A stretch of 64,000 bases of DNA from Actomonas aquatica (lineage in GTDB: Bacteria > Verrucomicrobiota > Verrucomicrobiia > Opitutales > Opitutaceae): NCBI RefSeq assembly GCF_019679435.2, contig NZ_CP139781.1, positions 868,001-932,000 on the forward strand, in the 5' to 3' direction. The notes beneath the pieces are model-generated. The model did not search any database and was not told the DNA's origin. It saw only the letters and a program-made list of their open reading frames with translations. The translations under genes were made by a program, and so were the position numbers. Below, in pieces: positions 50,316-59,555 of this stretch. The number at the start of each line of letters is the position of its first letter. Position 1 is the stretch's first letter.

Positions 50316-51145
50316 ATGCTCAATGTGGATTCATCTATGTGGTTTCCGGCGAAAAATACGTCCGCGAAGCGGAACGGTCCGCGGCGCAGTTGAAAGCGCT
50401 GCACGACCTGCCCGTAACATTGATCAGTGACCGGGCGCCGAGTCCGGAGGCTGCAAAATACTTTGATGAAGTGCGGGTCGACTTGGTCGACTTCGACTAC
50501 AGTAACAAAATTCGCATGCGGGAGAGTCGCTACGACCGAACCATTTTCCTGGACTCCGACACCCTGCCGATTCGAAGCCTCAAGGGAATCTTTCAGTTGC
50601 TCGACACCTTCGACGTCGCCTTCCAATTCACCGAAGGCGGGAATCACTACGCCCTTCCCGGGGTGCCCCCGTGTTTCTTCGAACCCTCTGCGGGAATCGT
50701 GGCTTGGAGACGATGCGCAAAAAGTGCCGAGTTCTTTGACGCGTGGAGCTCGGCCTACGCCGAAATTGAAAAGGACCAAGGCATGCGCGGGGCCTGGGAC
50801 CAACGGAGCATGCGGCAGGCTGCCTTCTACAGCCAAGTGCGGCTCGCTCCCATTCCCAACGAGTGGCAGTTCTACACCTACAAGCCGAACTTTCTCGCCC
50901 ACAATATCCACCTCCTGCACGGCCGCGATTCCACCCGGATCCTGGCGGACCAAGTGGATGCCAACAAGGGCCCGCGAGTCTGGTTGCCGCGGGTCGGATT
51001 GGTGCCCTCGCTGGAACACCCCAACTTGCTTGAAGCGGCGGGTTTTGGTCTGCGTTTTTACCGCCGCCTGGCCACTCGCTGGCTGCGGCTGTTGCTTCAC
51101 CGGATCGGTCTTTGGCCCCTGCCAAAAGGAAAGCGCCCGGCTTAA
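50312..51145 (+). CDS. GT8-like nucleotide-diphospho-sugar transferase
   Basis: The protein has 277 residues. The GT-A features are FIYVVSGEKYVREAERSA at the start and the D-x-D site TIFLDSDTLPI, then ACVP-like PPCFFEPSAGIVAW and WDQRSMRQA in the acceptor region. This order resembles the GT8/stealth-like nucleotide-diphospho-sugar transferases. The sugar is unknown. Its start overlaps the previous stop (ATGA). Confidence 0.7.
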   Translation: MNAQCGFIYVVSGEKYVREAERSAAQLKALHDLPVTLISDRAPSPEAAKYFDEVRVDLVDFDYSNKIRMRESRYDRTIFLDSDTLPIRSLKGIFQLLDTFDVAFQFTEGGNHYALPGVPPCFFEPSAGIVAWRRCAKSAEFFDAWSSAYAEIEKDQGMRGAWDQRSMRQAAFYSQVRLAPIPNEWQFYTYKPNFLAHNIHLLHGRDSTRILADQVDANKGPRVWLPRVGLVPSLEHPNLLEAAGFGLRFYRRLATRWLRLLLHRIGLWPLPKGKRPA

Positions 51146-51154
51146 TTTGCCGCG

Positions 51155-52123
51155 ATGCATAGCTTGGTCTCCATCTGCATTCCTTGCCACAATGCTGGCC
51201 CGTATATCGGGGAAGCATTGGATTCGGTTCTCGCCCAGACATGGCCCAATCTGGAGATCATCGTGGTCAACGACGGATCCACCGACGAATCGGCAGCGGT
51301 GCTCGATCGATACACCGAGCGAGGGATCATCGTCATCACTGAGGTGCTCGGCAGTGCCACCCGTGCCCGCAACCGGGCTGCGGCGGCCGCCACCGGGGAT
51401 TTCATCAAATTCTTCGATGCCGATGATCTCATGTCACCGGATATGATCGCCAGCCAAGTGAAGCGACTGGGCGCATCAACCGACAAGATGGCCAGTGCGC
51501 AGTGGGGGCGATTCCAAGGTTACCGACCCGAAACGCTAAAACTCAACCCTGAGTCGGTATGGCGAGACATGGCCGGGACGGATTGGTTGGTGGAGGCCTG
51601 GCACCACGGCGAACCGATGATGCAACCAGGAATCTTTCTGCTTCCCCGCGCTTTGTGGGAGTCCGTAGGTCCCTGGAACGAAGAGCTGACCCTGATTGAC
51701 GATTTCGAATTCTTCGCCCGGGTGCTCGCCAACGCGGAGCAGGTGCTTTTCTGCCCCGAGGCCACCCTGCTCTATCGATCTGGCATCCACGGCAGTCTCT
51801 CCGGCCGCCGCTCTCGCACCGCCGTTGAATCCGCCTTCAACGCGCTGCAACAGGGAACCCATTCATTGCTCGCGCGCCGCGACGATGCGGCGAGTCGGCG
51901 GTCCGCGGCCAATATTTTGCAGGGCTTCATTTATACCTACTACCCGGAGCACCCCGACCTGTGCCGCGAAATGGAGCGGCAAATTGAAAAACTCGGCGGG
52001 AGCGATCTGCCCCCGTCCGGCCCACCCCGCTTTAAGAAACTGGCCAAACTCACCGGGTGGAGGATCGCGCGCCGAATCCAGCGGCTGACGGATCAATGGC
52101 GCCATCCCGCGGCCGTCGCCTAG
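51155..52123 (+). CDS. Glycosyltransferase family 2
   Basis: The protein has 322 residues. VSICIPCHNAGPYIGEALDSVL, IIVVNDGSTDESA and FIKFFDADDLMSPDM are the standard GT2 motifs (nucleotide site, first acidic residue, D-x-D). The PGIFLLPRALWESVGPWNE segment is the usual acceptor loop. It should act on the cytoplasmic side. The gene follows the GT8-like gene by 9 bases. Confidence 0.88.
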   Translation: MHSLVSICIPCHNAGPYIGEALDSVLAQTWPNLEIIVVNDGSTDESAAVLDRYTERGIIVITEVLGSATRARNRAAAAATGDFIKFFDADDLMSPDMIASQVKRLGASTDKMASAQWGRFQGYRPETLKLNPESVWRDMAGTDWLVEAWHHGEPMMQPGIFLLPRALWESVGPWNEELTLIDDFEFFARVLANAEQVLFCPEATLLYRSGIHGSLSGRRSRTAVESAFNALQQGTHSLLARRDDAASRRSAANILQGFIYTYYPEHPDLCREMERQIEKLGGSDLPPSGPPRFKKLAKLTGWRIARRIQRLTDQWRHPAAVA

Positions 52124-52134
52124 TTTATTCGCCC

Positions 52135-53352
52135 ATGGCCCGCGTCGCCATCTACATTGCCCGCCATCTTTGCACCGCACCCCGAGGGCGGAAGGAGGCA
52201 GACGCGCTCGCCGCGGCCGGTCATGACGTGACGGTGCATGGGCAATGGTGGGATCCGCAGCTGATCGAACGCGATCGCGCGTTGATGCAGAATCGCCCCT
52301 GGTGCTTCCGCCCCTTCGCCGATCATCGGCCGGGCTCCGGGATACGAGCTCTCCGGTGGTGGTTCTATCGACTGCAGTGTCGTGCGGCGCGCGAACTGTT
52401 TCTACGCACTCGCGCGAAGTTTTCCCCACTGTTGGGCTACGGCGTGCCCGCGCTCCTTCGCCACGCGCGAAAAGAGCGCGCGGATCTCACGATTGCTCAT
52501 TCCGAAGGATCGCTCTGGGCTATCAACAAACTGCGGGCGGAGGGCCACCGGGTCGGGGTGGATTTTGAGGATTGGTTCTCGCAGGACCTTCCCGCAGACA
52601 AACGTCGCCATCGTCCCGTCGCGTGGCTGGAAGAATTGGAGGCCGCCGCCTTGCGAACGTGCGTCTATCTGACCGCGCCCTCCCTCGCGGTCGCGAACGC
52701 CATGCAACGCGCCTACGGTGGTTCAGCTCCATCGGTGATCTACAACACGATCAGCTCCGAACATCACGCGACGTCACCTCGCGAATCGGGACCGGCGCGC
52801 CTTCACTGGTTTTCCCAGACCATCGGTCCCGGACGTGGTCTGGAGAATCTGTTTTCGGCCTTGCCGGACGTATCCGGTGATTGGACACTGCACCTTCGCG
52901 GGGAAGATCCTCAGCGCCATGGTCAGCACCTGCTTTCAACTCTCCCCGAAGGCCTTCGCGATCACGTTGAGTTTCTACCCACCGTTAGCCCAGGTGAATT
53001 GACCGAGTCCACCGCCAGATTCGATGTCGGTCTTGCGCTCGAACCATCCACTTCGCGCAACAACGACCTGACTGTTTCCAACAAGCTGTTCCAGTATCTG
53101 CACTCCGGCCTGGCCATCATCGCCAGTGCCACCACCGGTCACCGTGAGATTCTGGAGCAAGTGCCCGAGGCCGGATTCGTCGTGCCTATCAATGACCCGT
53201 CCGCACTGGCCACCGCGATCAACCGTCTCATCAGCGACGCGACTCAACTTGGAAATGCGCGTTCCGCCGCGCTCGCCGCCGCGGCAAACTTCGACCAAGC
53301 CCGCCAACTCGATCACTACGCCGCGCTCGCCGCGCGGGCTCTCGCTACCTAA
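52135..53352 (+). CDS. Glycosyltransferase (GT-B, group 1 like)
   Basis: The protein has 405 residues from the ATG at 52135, 11 bases after the previous stop. IYIARHLCTAPRGRKEADALAAAGHDV is the N-terminal GT-B start, WFSQTIGPGRGLENLF the second-domain start, and TVSNKLFQYLHSGLAIIASATTGHREIL the donor region with the E-x7-like end. A few charged positions differ from the canonical GT4 motif, so the family number is uncertain. Cytoplasmic. Confidence 0.78.
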   Translation: MARVAIYIARHLCTAPRGRKEADALAAAGHDVTVHGQWWDPQLIERDRALMQNRPWCFRPFADHRPGSGIRALRWWFYRLQCRAARELFLRTRAKFSPLLGYGVPALLRHARKERADLTIAHSEGSLWAINKLRAEGHRVGVDFEDWFSQDLPADKRRHRPVAWLEELEAAALRTCVYLTAPSLAVANAMQRAYGGSAPSVIYNTISSEHHATSPRESGPARLHWFSQTIGPGRGLENLFSALPDVSGDWTLHLRGEDPQRHGQHLLSTLPEGLRDHVEFLPTVSPGELTESTARFDVGLALEPSTSRNNDLTVSNKLFQYLHSGLAIIASATTGHREILEQVPEAGFVVPINDPSALATAINRLISDATQLGNARSAALAAAANFDQARQLDHYAALAARALAT

Positions 53353-53355
53353 CTC

Positions 53356-54396
53356 ATGCGCATTCTGCTGACCGCCGACGCCGAACTTCCGGTCCCCCCC
53401 AGGCTCTATGGTGGCATCGAACGAATCATCGCTTCGCTCGTGCAGGAATTCCGCCGCCGCGGTCACCAAGTGGCGCTCGTTGCCCATCGCGAATCCACCG
53501 TGCCGAACGATGCATTCTTCCCGTGGCCGACGCTTTCAAGCACCCGAGTCATGGACCATTGGAAAAACGGGCTGGCTCTCCGAAAAGCAGTCGGCCGTTT
53601 CCGACCCGATGTCGTGCACAGTTTTTCCCGCCTGCTGTGGCTGCTGCCGCTTCTCCCCAGTTCTGTCCCTCGCATCATGAGTTATCAACGAGCGCCGACC
53701 GGACGCACGGTCGCTTGGTCGCACCGCCTTCACGGCCACCGATTGAAGTTCACGGGCTGCAGTGAACACATTGCGGCCGCCGGACGCGGTAGTCGCGGTG
53801 AATGGAACGCCATCCCCAACTTCATTGATCCGGACCGATTCTCCTTCGTCCCGAAAGTGCCCGAGGATGCTCCTCTGGTCTTTCTGAGCCGCATCGAACG
53901 CATCAAGGGCACCCACACCGCTATTGCCATCGCCATGGCCAGCAAGCGTCGACTGATCATCGCCGGCAACCGCGTGGATTCATTGGAGGGAAAGCGTTAT
54001 TGGCAGCAGGAGATCGGCCCTTTGCTGGAACCCGGCAAGATCGACTACATCGGTCCCGTGGATGACGCGCAAAAGAACGCCTTGCTCGGCGGGGCCGCGG
54101 CGATGGTCGTTCCGATCGAATGGGATGAACCGTTTGGCATCGTGTTCGCCGAGGCGCTGGCCTGCGGAACCCCGATCATTTCCTCACCGCGGGGATCTGC
54201 GCTGGAGATTGTCCGCCCTGGCACCAATGGATTTCTCGTCGGATCGGTCGACGAAGGCGCCAAGGCAGTCGACCGGATTTCGGCACTCAATCGTGCGCAG
54301 TGCCGGGCGGATGTGGAAGCCCGCTTCAGCGTATCCGTCGTGGCACAACAGTATTTGAATTTGTATTCCCGGGTCATCGAAAACTCCGCCAGCTGA
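53356..54396 (+). CDS. Glycosyltransferase family 4
   Basis: The protein has 346 residues. RLYGGIERIIASLVQEFRRRGHQVALVAH is the GT4 acceptor-domain start. VFLSRIERIKGTHTAIAIA opens the donor domain, and VVPIEWDEPFGIVFAEALACGTPII contains the E-x7-E motif. The size matches the short GT4 subgroup. It lies 3 bases after the previous stop. Confidence 0.9.
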   Translation: MRILLTADAELPVPPRLYGGIERIIASLVQEFRRRGHQVALVAHRESTVPNDAFFPWPTLSSTRVMDHWKNGLALRKAVGRFRPDVVHSFSRLLWLLPLLPSSVPRIMSYQRAPTGRTVAWSHRLHGHRLKFTGCSEHIAAAGRGSRGEWNAIPNFIDPDRFSFVPKVPEDAPLVFLSRIERIKGTHTAIAIAMASKRRLIIAGNRVDSLEGKRYWQQEIGPLLEPGKIDYIGPVDDAQKNALLGGAAAMVVPIEWDEPFGIVFAEALACGTPIISSPRGSALEIVRPGTNGFLVGSVDEGAKAVDRISALNRAQCRADVEARFSVSVVAQQYLNLYSRVIENSAS

Positions 54397-54401
54397 TCGT
54401 C

Positions 54402-55400
54402 ATGAACCCAAACAACACCCCCGACCGCTCCAGCGTTCCGTGTCCCTGCTGCCAAACCGATTGCGCCGCCCACCGCATCCGTCGCTATCGCTGCGAGGAG
54501 GCGGCGGCGTATTTCTGTCCCCCGACTCGCGATGAGGGTCGCCACCTACGTCTTCGGGAAGCGATTTCCAGCCTGTGGCCGGATGGTCATGCTTCGATCC
54601 ATACCTGTCCCGGCTGCGGTTTCGGTTTCGCTTTTCCCCACGTGGGTGGAAACGAGCAGTTCTATCAAACCCTGCACGAACAGGCCGGCTACCCCGCGGA
54701 TCGCTGGGACTACGAGGAAGCGCGCCAGTGTCAGGCCTTCCTGGATACGCCTGGCAGGGTGTTGGATATCGGCGCCGGCTTCGGCGCGTTTCTGGCCAAA
54801 CTTCCCGCCGGTTGGGAGCCGCACGCCATTGAATCCAGCCCGACCATGCGAACTCATCTCGAACAGCGCGAGGTCACGGTCCATCCCTCCAGCGCGAGCG
54901 CGAAGCAGCAAGGTCGTTTCAAGGTGATCACGCTCTTCCAGGTGCTGGAGCACCTGGCGCCCTTCAGACCGATTCTCCAGGACGCCGCCGCCATGCTGGA
55001 ACCCGGCGGATGGCTTTTCATCACCGTCCCCGACGGAGAAATGATGACGGAACAGGAAAGACGACTGGGCAGCCCCGACATGCCGCCCAACCACGTCAAC
55101 CGCTGGACGCCTTCGAGTTTGGCCGCCGTGCTGAAGGAGCTTGGCTTGATGCCCGCGGCACCAACCGTCGAACCCGGTCGGCCGGGACTCGTGCTCAAGC
55201 GCCTGCATCTGCTCATCATGCAGCGGGCCGCCAGCAGCCCCCGGTCCCTCAGCGCCGCGGTTTACCGACTTCAGTCGCGGAAAGTGCGGGCCGTCATCAT
55301 GGGCTTCCTCGCCATTGGCTTTGCGCTCAAGCATCTGCCCAATCTGGGGTGGATGAGCCGCGGCGGGGCCTTCGCACTCGCCGCGCGCAAGCCAGCCTGA
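54402..55400 (+). CDS. SAM-dependent methyltransferase with N-terminal zinc-ribbon-like cysteines
   Basis: The protein has 332 residues from the ATG at 54402. Two cysteine pairs near the N-terminus (C14/C16/C17 in SVPCPCCQ and C69-x2-C72 in CPGCGFGF) can form a zinc ribbon. The class I methyltransferase fold follows, with VLDIGAGFGAFL (120-131), FQVLEHL and GGWLFITVPD. This layout is the one seen in sugar and lipid-linked-glycan methyltransferases. It may methylate the terminal sugar recognised by the Wzt C-terminal domain, which is an inference from context. Confidence 0.85.
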   Translation: MNPNNTPDRSSVPCPCCQTDCAAHRIRRYRCEEAAAYFCPPTRDEGRHLRLREAISSLWPDGHASIHTCPGCGFGFAFPHVGGNEQFYQTLHEQAGYPADRWDYEEARQCQAFLDTPGRVLDIGAGFGAFLAKLPAGWEPHAIESSPTMRTHLEQREVTVHPSSASAKQQGRFKVITLFQVLEHLAPFRPILQDAAAMLEPGGWLFITVPDGEMMTEQERRLGSPDMPPNHVNRWTPSSLAAVLKELGLMPAAPTVEPGRPGLVLKRLHLLIMQRAASSPRSLSAAVYRLQSRKVRAVIMGFLAIGFALKHLPNLGWMSRGGAFALAARKPA

Positions 55401-55410
55401 AGCCGCCACT

Positions 55411-56733
55411 GTGTCGTCTCCCCAACGCAGACTCATTCTGGTCTCACCGCATTTTCCGCCGATCAATGCGGCCGACATGCACCGGGTGCGCCAGAGCTTG
55501 CCGTATTGGTCCGATTTGGGTTGGGCGGCCGAAGTCGTCTGCGTCGACCCGCGGTTGGTCAATGCGCCACGCGACGAGTTTCTGGCTGAAATACTTCCCT
55601 CGTCCGTTCCAGTGCATCGGGTGGGTGGGTTTGATCTTCGGTGGGCCCGGCTGCCCGGGCTCGGCACACTCGGCATACGAACGCTGCGCTCGCTCCGAAA
55701 AGAACTGCTCGACCTCCTGCGGGATAGCGGCGACGGCACTGGCTGCTGCGTATATTTCAGCACGACCCAATTCATCGTCCATTCGATCGCCCCCGAATTG
55801 CGGCGAAGATTTCCGTGCCTGGCCCTCGCGATGGACTACCAAGACCCGTGGGTGAATACCTACTACAATGAAAACCCGCAGGTGCCAAAACCCGGAGGAG
55901 CGCTGAAATTTCGCTTTACCCAGGCGATCGCACGACGACAGGAACCGCGCGTGCTCAGGGCGATGAACGGCATCACTGCGGTCTCCCCCGCCTATCGCAC
56001 GATGCTGTCTCAACGGATGCCTTGGGTCGAAGACAAAGCTTGGTTGGTGCTGCCGTTTGGCGGCGCGATGTCGGACTTCGAAGCGCTACAAAACCTCGGT
56101 CCAGCACAGCCGTTCTTCGACCCTCACGACGGTTTTGAGCACTGGGTCTATGTGGGGCGAGGCGGCAGTGACATGTCCTTCGCGGTTCGCGCTTTGTTCC
56201 GCGCCTTCCGCCAAGCCAAACAACGGCAACCGGACCTCGACCGCGTTCGCTGGCATTTTCTCGGCACCAACTATGCGCCGGCCGAGAAGACCGTGGCAAC
56301 GATCCGACCCATCGCGGTAGAAGAAGGTGTGGGCGACTGGGTCCAGGAAGTATCGGTCCGCATTCCCTACGGCTCGGCATTGCGTTGCATGGTCGACGCC
56401 GACGCGCTGATCCTGCCTGGCTCGAACGACCCAGGTTACTCCGCCTCCAAGATCTATCCGTGCATCCTTGCGCGCAAACCGCTGCTCGCCTTGTTCCACC
56501 GGGAAAGTTCCGTGCACGACATTTTGCAGCGCACGGGAGGCGGCTTGGGCATACAATTCAATGCGCGGTCCTCGACGGATGAGATCGCTCGCCAAGTGTC
56601 TCAGCAGTGGATGGAGTCAGAGGATCGTCAACGCATCCCCGCAACGGACTGGACCGCATTTTCCCCCTACACCGATCGGAGCATGACCGAAAAGCTTTCG
56701 TCATTCTTGGACAGCCTATGCCAGGGTCTGTGA
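55411..56733 (+). CDS. Glycosyltransferase, GT-B type
   Basis: The protein has 440 residues from a GTG at 55411. LILVSPHFPPINAADMHRVRQSLPY is the typical acceptor-domain start. LALAMDYQDPWVN is a conserved element of the WcaI-like subgroup, and DADALILPGSNDPGYSASKIYPCILARKPLLALF forms the donor region. The E-x7-E pattern is not evident, so it belongs to the divergent group-1 enzymes. Its last 16 bases overlap the start of the polymerase gene. Confidence 0.8.
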   Translation: MSSPQRRLILVSPHFPPINAADMHRVRQSLPYWSDLGWAAEVVCVDPRLVNAPRDEFLAEILPSSVPVHRVGGFDLRWARLPGLGTLGIRTLRSLRKELLDLLRDSGDGTGCCVYFSTTQFIVHSIAPELRRRFPCLALAMDYQDPWVNTYYNENPQVPKPGGALKFRFTQAIARRQEPRVLRAMNGITAVSPAYRTMLSQRMPWVEDKAWLVLPFGGAMSDFEALQNLGPAQPFFDPHDGFEHWVYVGRGGSDMSFAVRALFRAFRQAKQRQPDLDRVRWHFLGTNYAPAEKTVATIRPIAVEEGVGDWVQEVSVRIPYGSALRCMVDADALILPGSNDPGYSASKIYPCILARKPLLALFHRESSVHDILQRTGGGLGIQFNARSSTDEIARQVSQQWMESEDRQRIPATDWTAFSPYTDRSMTEKLSSFLDSLCQGL

Positions 56734-58355
56734 TCCCGCACCACCCACCCGAGAATACCAATATCGCGAACCTCACGGGGGCCGATATCGGGTATGGTTT
56801 TCAGTCCTACGCCAACCGAGCGCGCACCCTAATGTTCATGCTGGTTTTCGGGCTGATCTGCTATTTGCTCTATGCTCAGGCGTCGAACGCGGTTGCGCTC
56901 CTCAAGATCTTTGGCGGAGGATTGGTGATCGTGTTCGTCTGGCTCCGCGCGAAAAAGCCCGGAATCCCGATTGTGCTCATTGTGGCCGCTCAACTCGTCG
57001 CGGTTTTTGGCCTCCCGATTCTGACGCGCAACGAAGTGCTGGCGGATGCTCCTCCAGACGCCATCTCCAGCGCCGCGACCGAGGCTTTGGTCTATGGCCT
57101 GATGGTTTCCATGGGCTGGTCGTGGGGCATCAATCGACCGGATCCGAAACGACATGAATCGCTTAATTTTCGGATGATTGAGGGCCAGGATTCGAGCCGG
57201 GTCGTCCGGCTTTCCTTCATCCTGCTGACGGCCTCCATCGCCTATGAAGCACTGTTCTCAGCCGGGATGCTCGACCGATTGTTCCAGTTTCTTCCCACCG
57301 GTGTCAGTTCGGTCACCAGCATGGCCTCGAAGGCGCTCTCGCTCGGCGGCGGCTTGCTGGGTGGATTCACAGTCAGTAGCCGCGCGATGTCGGTTTCCCA
57401 GAGGACGCTGTTCTGGGGCTTATTCTGGATTCAGTTCGCACTCTTGATTTCCGGTTATCTCATTTCTTCCGCGACCGGTTTGATGAGCGCAACGTGTCTG
57501 GGCAGCCTCATCGGGAGCCGTCGTCCACCGATCAAACTCATGGTGATTCTGGGATTGGTTTGCGCGTTCTTCAACCTCACGAAATTCGAAATGCGCGAAG
57601 CGTATTGGGATCCGGATACAAATTCCACGAATCAATCGCTGAAAGACCTTCCCGACCGCTACATGGAATGGGCTACACGGAGCTACACCGCACTCGTTTC
57701 ACCGGAGCAGCATCGGCGGGAACAAGAGAAAAAGGGACAGATTCTTTACGATCGGGTCAACAACCTATCGATTCTAATGTTTGTGGAACAGGCCGTGCAA
57801 CGCGAAAGCTACCCGTTACTCGGAGGGCAGACCTATTCCCTCATTCCGAAATTGCTGATTCCCCGGCTCTTTTGGCCGGACAAGCCGAGGGCCCATGCCG
57901 GGCAGGAGCTGCTGAACGTCCATTTCGGCCGCCAGACCCTTGAACAGACGATGCGAACCTACATCGCATGGGGCTTGCTGGCCGAAGCCTATGGAAATTT
58001 CGGGCCGATTTGGGGCGCGGCGATCCTCGGCGTCGCACTCGGATTTCTCTTAGGACGTGTCGAAGCTTGGTCGCGTGTCTTTGCGCTGAAGTCGCTGCAA
58101 TCGTTTCTGATTCTCTCGTTTGCGGTCCAGATCGGCACCTCATTCGAAATGGTCGCGAGTGTTTTTGTCACCTCCACGTTCCAGCTACTGGTGGCAGTTG
58201 CGGCCGCCTCCTATCTGCTGGTCGACCGGCGCACGGTGGTGACTTCTGGTCCAGGCGCGGGTGCGTCGAACGATTCGGAAGATTTCAACAATCAGGAACA
58301 TGGCATTCCGGATGATTCTTCGTCCACGGACTCATCCCCGCCTAAGAAAACATGA
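56718..58355 (+). CDS. Polytopic polysaccharide polymerase-like protein
   Basis: The protein has 545 residues from the ATG at 56718, inside the end of the previous gene. About eleven hydrophobic segments lie between residues 35 and 515, and a soluble loop with DLPDRYMEWATRSYTAL and SLIPKLLIPRLFWPDKPRAHAG lies between the later helices. The layout resembles Wzy-type O-antigen polymerases, particularly the oligosaccharide-repeat-unit-polymerase group with IPR-FWPDKP loops. The C-terminus is acidic and Ser-rich. Its stop overlaps the next start (ATGA). Whether it polymerises repeats here, alongside an ABC exporter, is not settled. Confidence 0.65.
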   Translation: MPGSVIPHHPPENTNIANLTGADIGYGFQSYANRARTLMFMLVFGLICYLLYAQASNAVALLKIFGGGLVIVFVWLRAKKPGIPIVLIVAAQLVAVFGLPILTRNEVLADAPPDAISSAATEALVYGLMVSMGWSWGINRPDPKRHESLNFRMIEGQDSSRVVRLSFILLTASIAYEALFSAGMLDRLFQFLPTGVSSVTSMASKALSLGGGLLGGFTVSSRAMSVSQRTLFWGLFWIQFALLISGYLISSATGLMSATCLGSLIGSRRPPIKLMVILGLVCAFFNLTKFEMREAYWDPDTNSTNQSLKDLPDRYMEWATRSYTALVSPEQHRREQEKKGQILYDRVNNLSILMFVEQAVQRESYPLLGGQTYSLIPKLLIPRLFWPDKPRAHAGQELLNVHFGRQTLEQTMRTYIAWGLLAEAYGNFGPIWGAAILGVALGFLLGRVEAWSRVFALKSLQSFLILSFAVQIGTSFEMVASVFVTSTFQLLVAVAAASYLLVDRRTVVTSGPGAGASNDSEDFNNQEHGIPDDSSSTDSSPPKKT

Positions 58356-59509
58356 GCACCAGACTGGCGATCGTCTCGTCGCACCCCACGCAGTATTATG
58401 CGCCTTGGTTCTCGTATCTTTCGCGCCAGGAGCAATTGGAGCTGCGCGTGTTTTACCTGTGGGACTTCGGAGTTAAAGCACACCCGGACCCCAAGTTCTC
58501 TCGTTCAGTGCGTTGGGATTTGGATCTCCTTAATGGGTATCAGCATGAGTTCGTGCCCAACCGGGCGAAGAACCCGGGAACGCACCACTTTGGCGGGTTG
58601 CACAACCCCACCTTAGCCCAGCAGCTGGGAGCTTGGTCGCCGCAGATCGTGCTTGTTTTTGGTTACGGCTGGCGATCGCTACTGAATCTCGCGCTGCAGT
58701 GGCGGCAATCCCCGCTTATCCTGCGTGGTGACACTCACCTTTTGGGGCGGCCCCGTCCCAATCGAGTGCGAACTCTCGTGCTGCGCACTCTGTTCACCCG
58801 GTTCCGTTCCTTCGCCTGCGTCGGATCAGCCAACCGCGCATTTTACCGCGCTCATGGTGTCCCGGAGAATCGTTTGTTTGACGTGCCGCATTGCATCGAC
58901 AACGCCCGGTTCGCTGCGGCGACCTTGGAAGAGGCTGCGGCTTGGCGGCGGGCTCACGGCTTCGACGCCGTGAAGCCACTTTTTCTGTTCGTCGGTAAGT
59001 TTGAACAGAAGAAACGGCCTGACCTCTTGCTACAGTCATTCAAGCAGTCCGCGCTTTCAGATGCCCAGTTGGGTTTTCTCGGCGATGGCGAGATGAAACC
59101 AAGGTTGTTGCGAGCTACCTCGGAATCGGACGGCCGCATAAAAGTCCTGCCTTTTCACAATCAGAGTGAAATGCCCGCAGCACTCAGGGCCGCGGATTGC
59201 GTTGTATTGCCCAGCCAGGGGTCTGGTGAAACCTGGGGTTTGATTGTGAACGAAGCGATGGCCTGCGGAACCCCGGCCCTCGTGAGCGACCATGTCGGCT
59301 GTGCGGCAGATCTGGTGATACCGGGCAAGACCGGATGGCAGTTTCCGGCGGGCAACCGGGACGCGCTTACACAATCCCTACTCGAGGCGAACGCTGCGAT
59401 TCGAACTCGTCGCGACGAGCTTCGGGCCAGCGCGGCTGCCCATATTCAAGCCTACAGCTACGAGACCGCGGGAACGGCACTTCGCAAGATGCTGGCCGAG
59501 GTGCTATGA
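58352..59509 (+). CDS. Glycosyltransferase family 4
   Basis: The protein has 385 residues. It starts IVSSHPTQYYAPWFSYLS, the pattern of GT4 enzymes in nodulation-like and EPS loci, followed by QIVLVFGYGWRSLLNLALQW and ILRGDTHLL. The donor domain has FLFVGKFEQKKRPDLLLQSF and VLPSQGSGETWGLIVNEAMACGTPALVS with the E-x7-E motif. It is translationally coupled to the polymerase gene by ATGA. Confidence 0.88.
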   Translation: MSTRLAIVSSHPTQYYAPWFSYLSRQEQLELRVFYLWDFGVKAHPDPKFSRSVRWDLDLLNGYQHEFVPNRAKNPGTHHFGGLHNPTLAQQLGAWSPQIVLVFGYGWRSLLNLALQWRQSPLILRGDTHLLGRPRPNRVRTLVLRTLFTRFRSFACVGSANRAFYRAHGVPENRLFDVPHCIDNARFAAATLEEAAAWRRAHGFDAVKPLFLFVGKFEQKKRPDLLLQSFKQSALSDAQLGFLGDGEMKPRLLRATSESDGRIKVLPFHNQSEMPAALRAADCVVLPSQGSGETWGLIVNEAMACGTPALVSDHVGCAADLVIPGKTGWQFPAGNRDALTQSLLEANAAIRTRRDELRASAAAHIQAYSYETAGTALRKMLAEVL

Positions 59510-59555
59510 TCAACCGCTGCCAGAAACGTATCACTCAAACACCTACGGCCGTCCC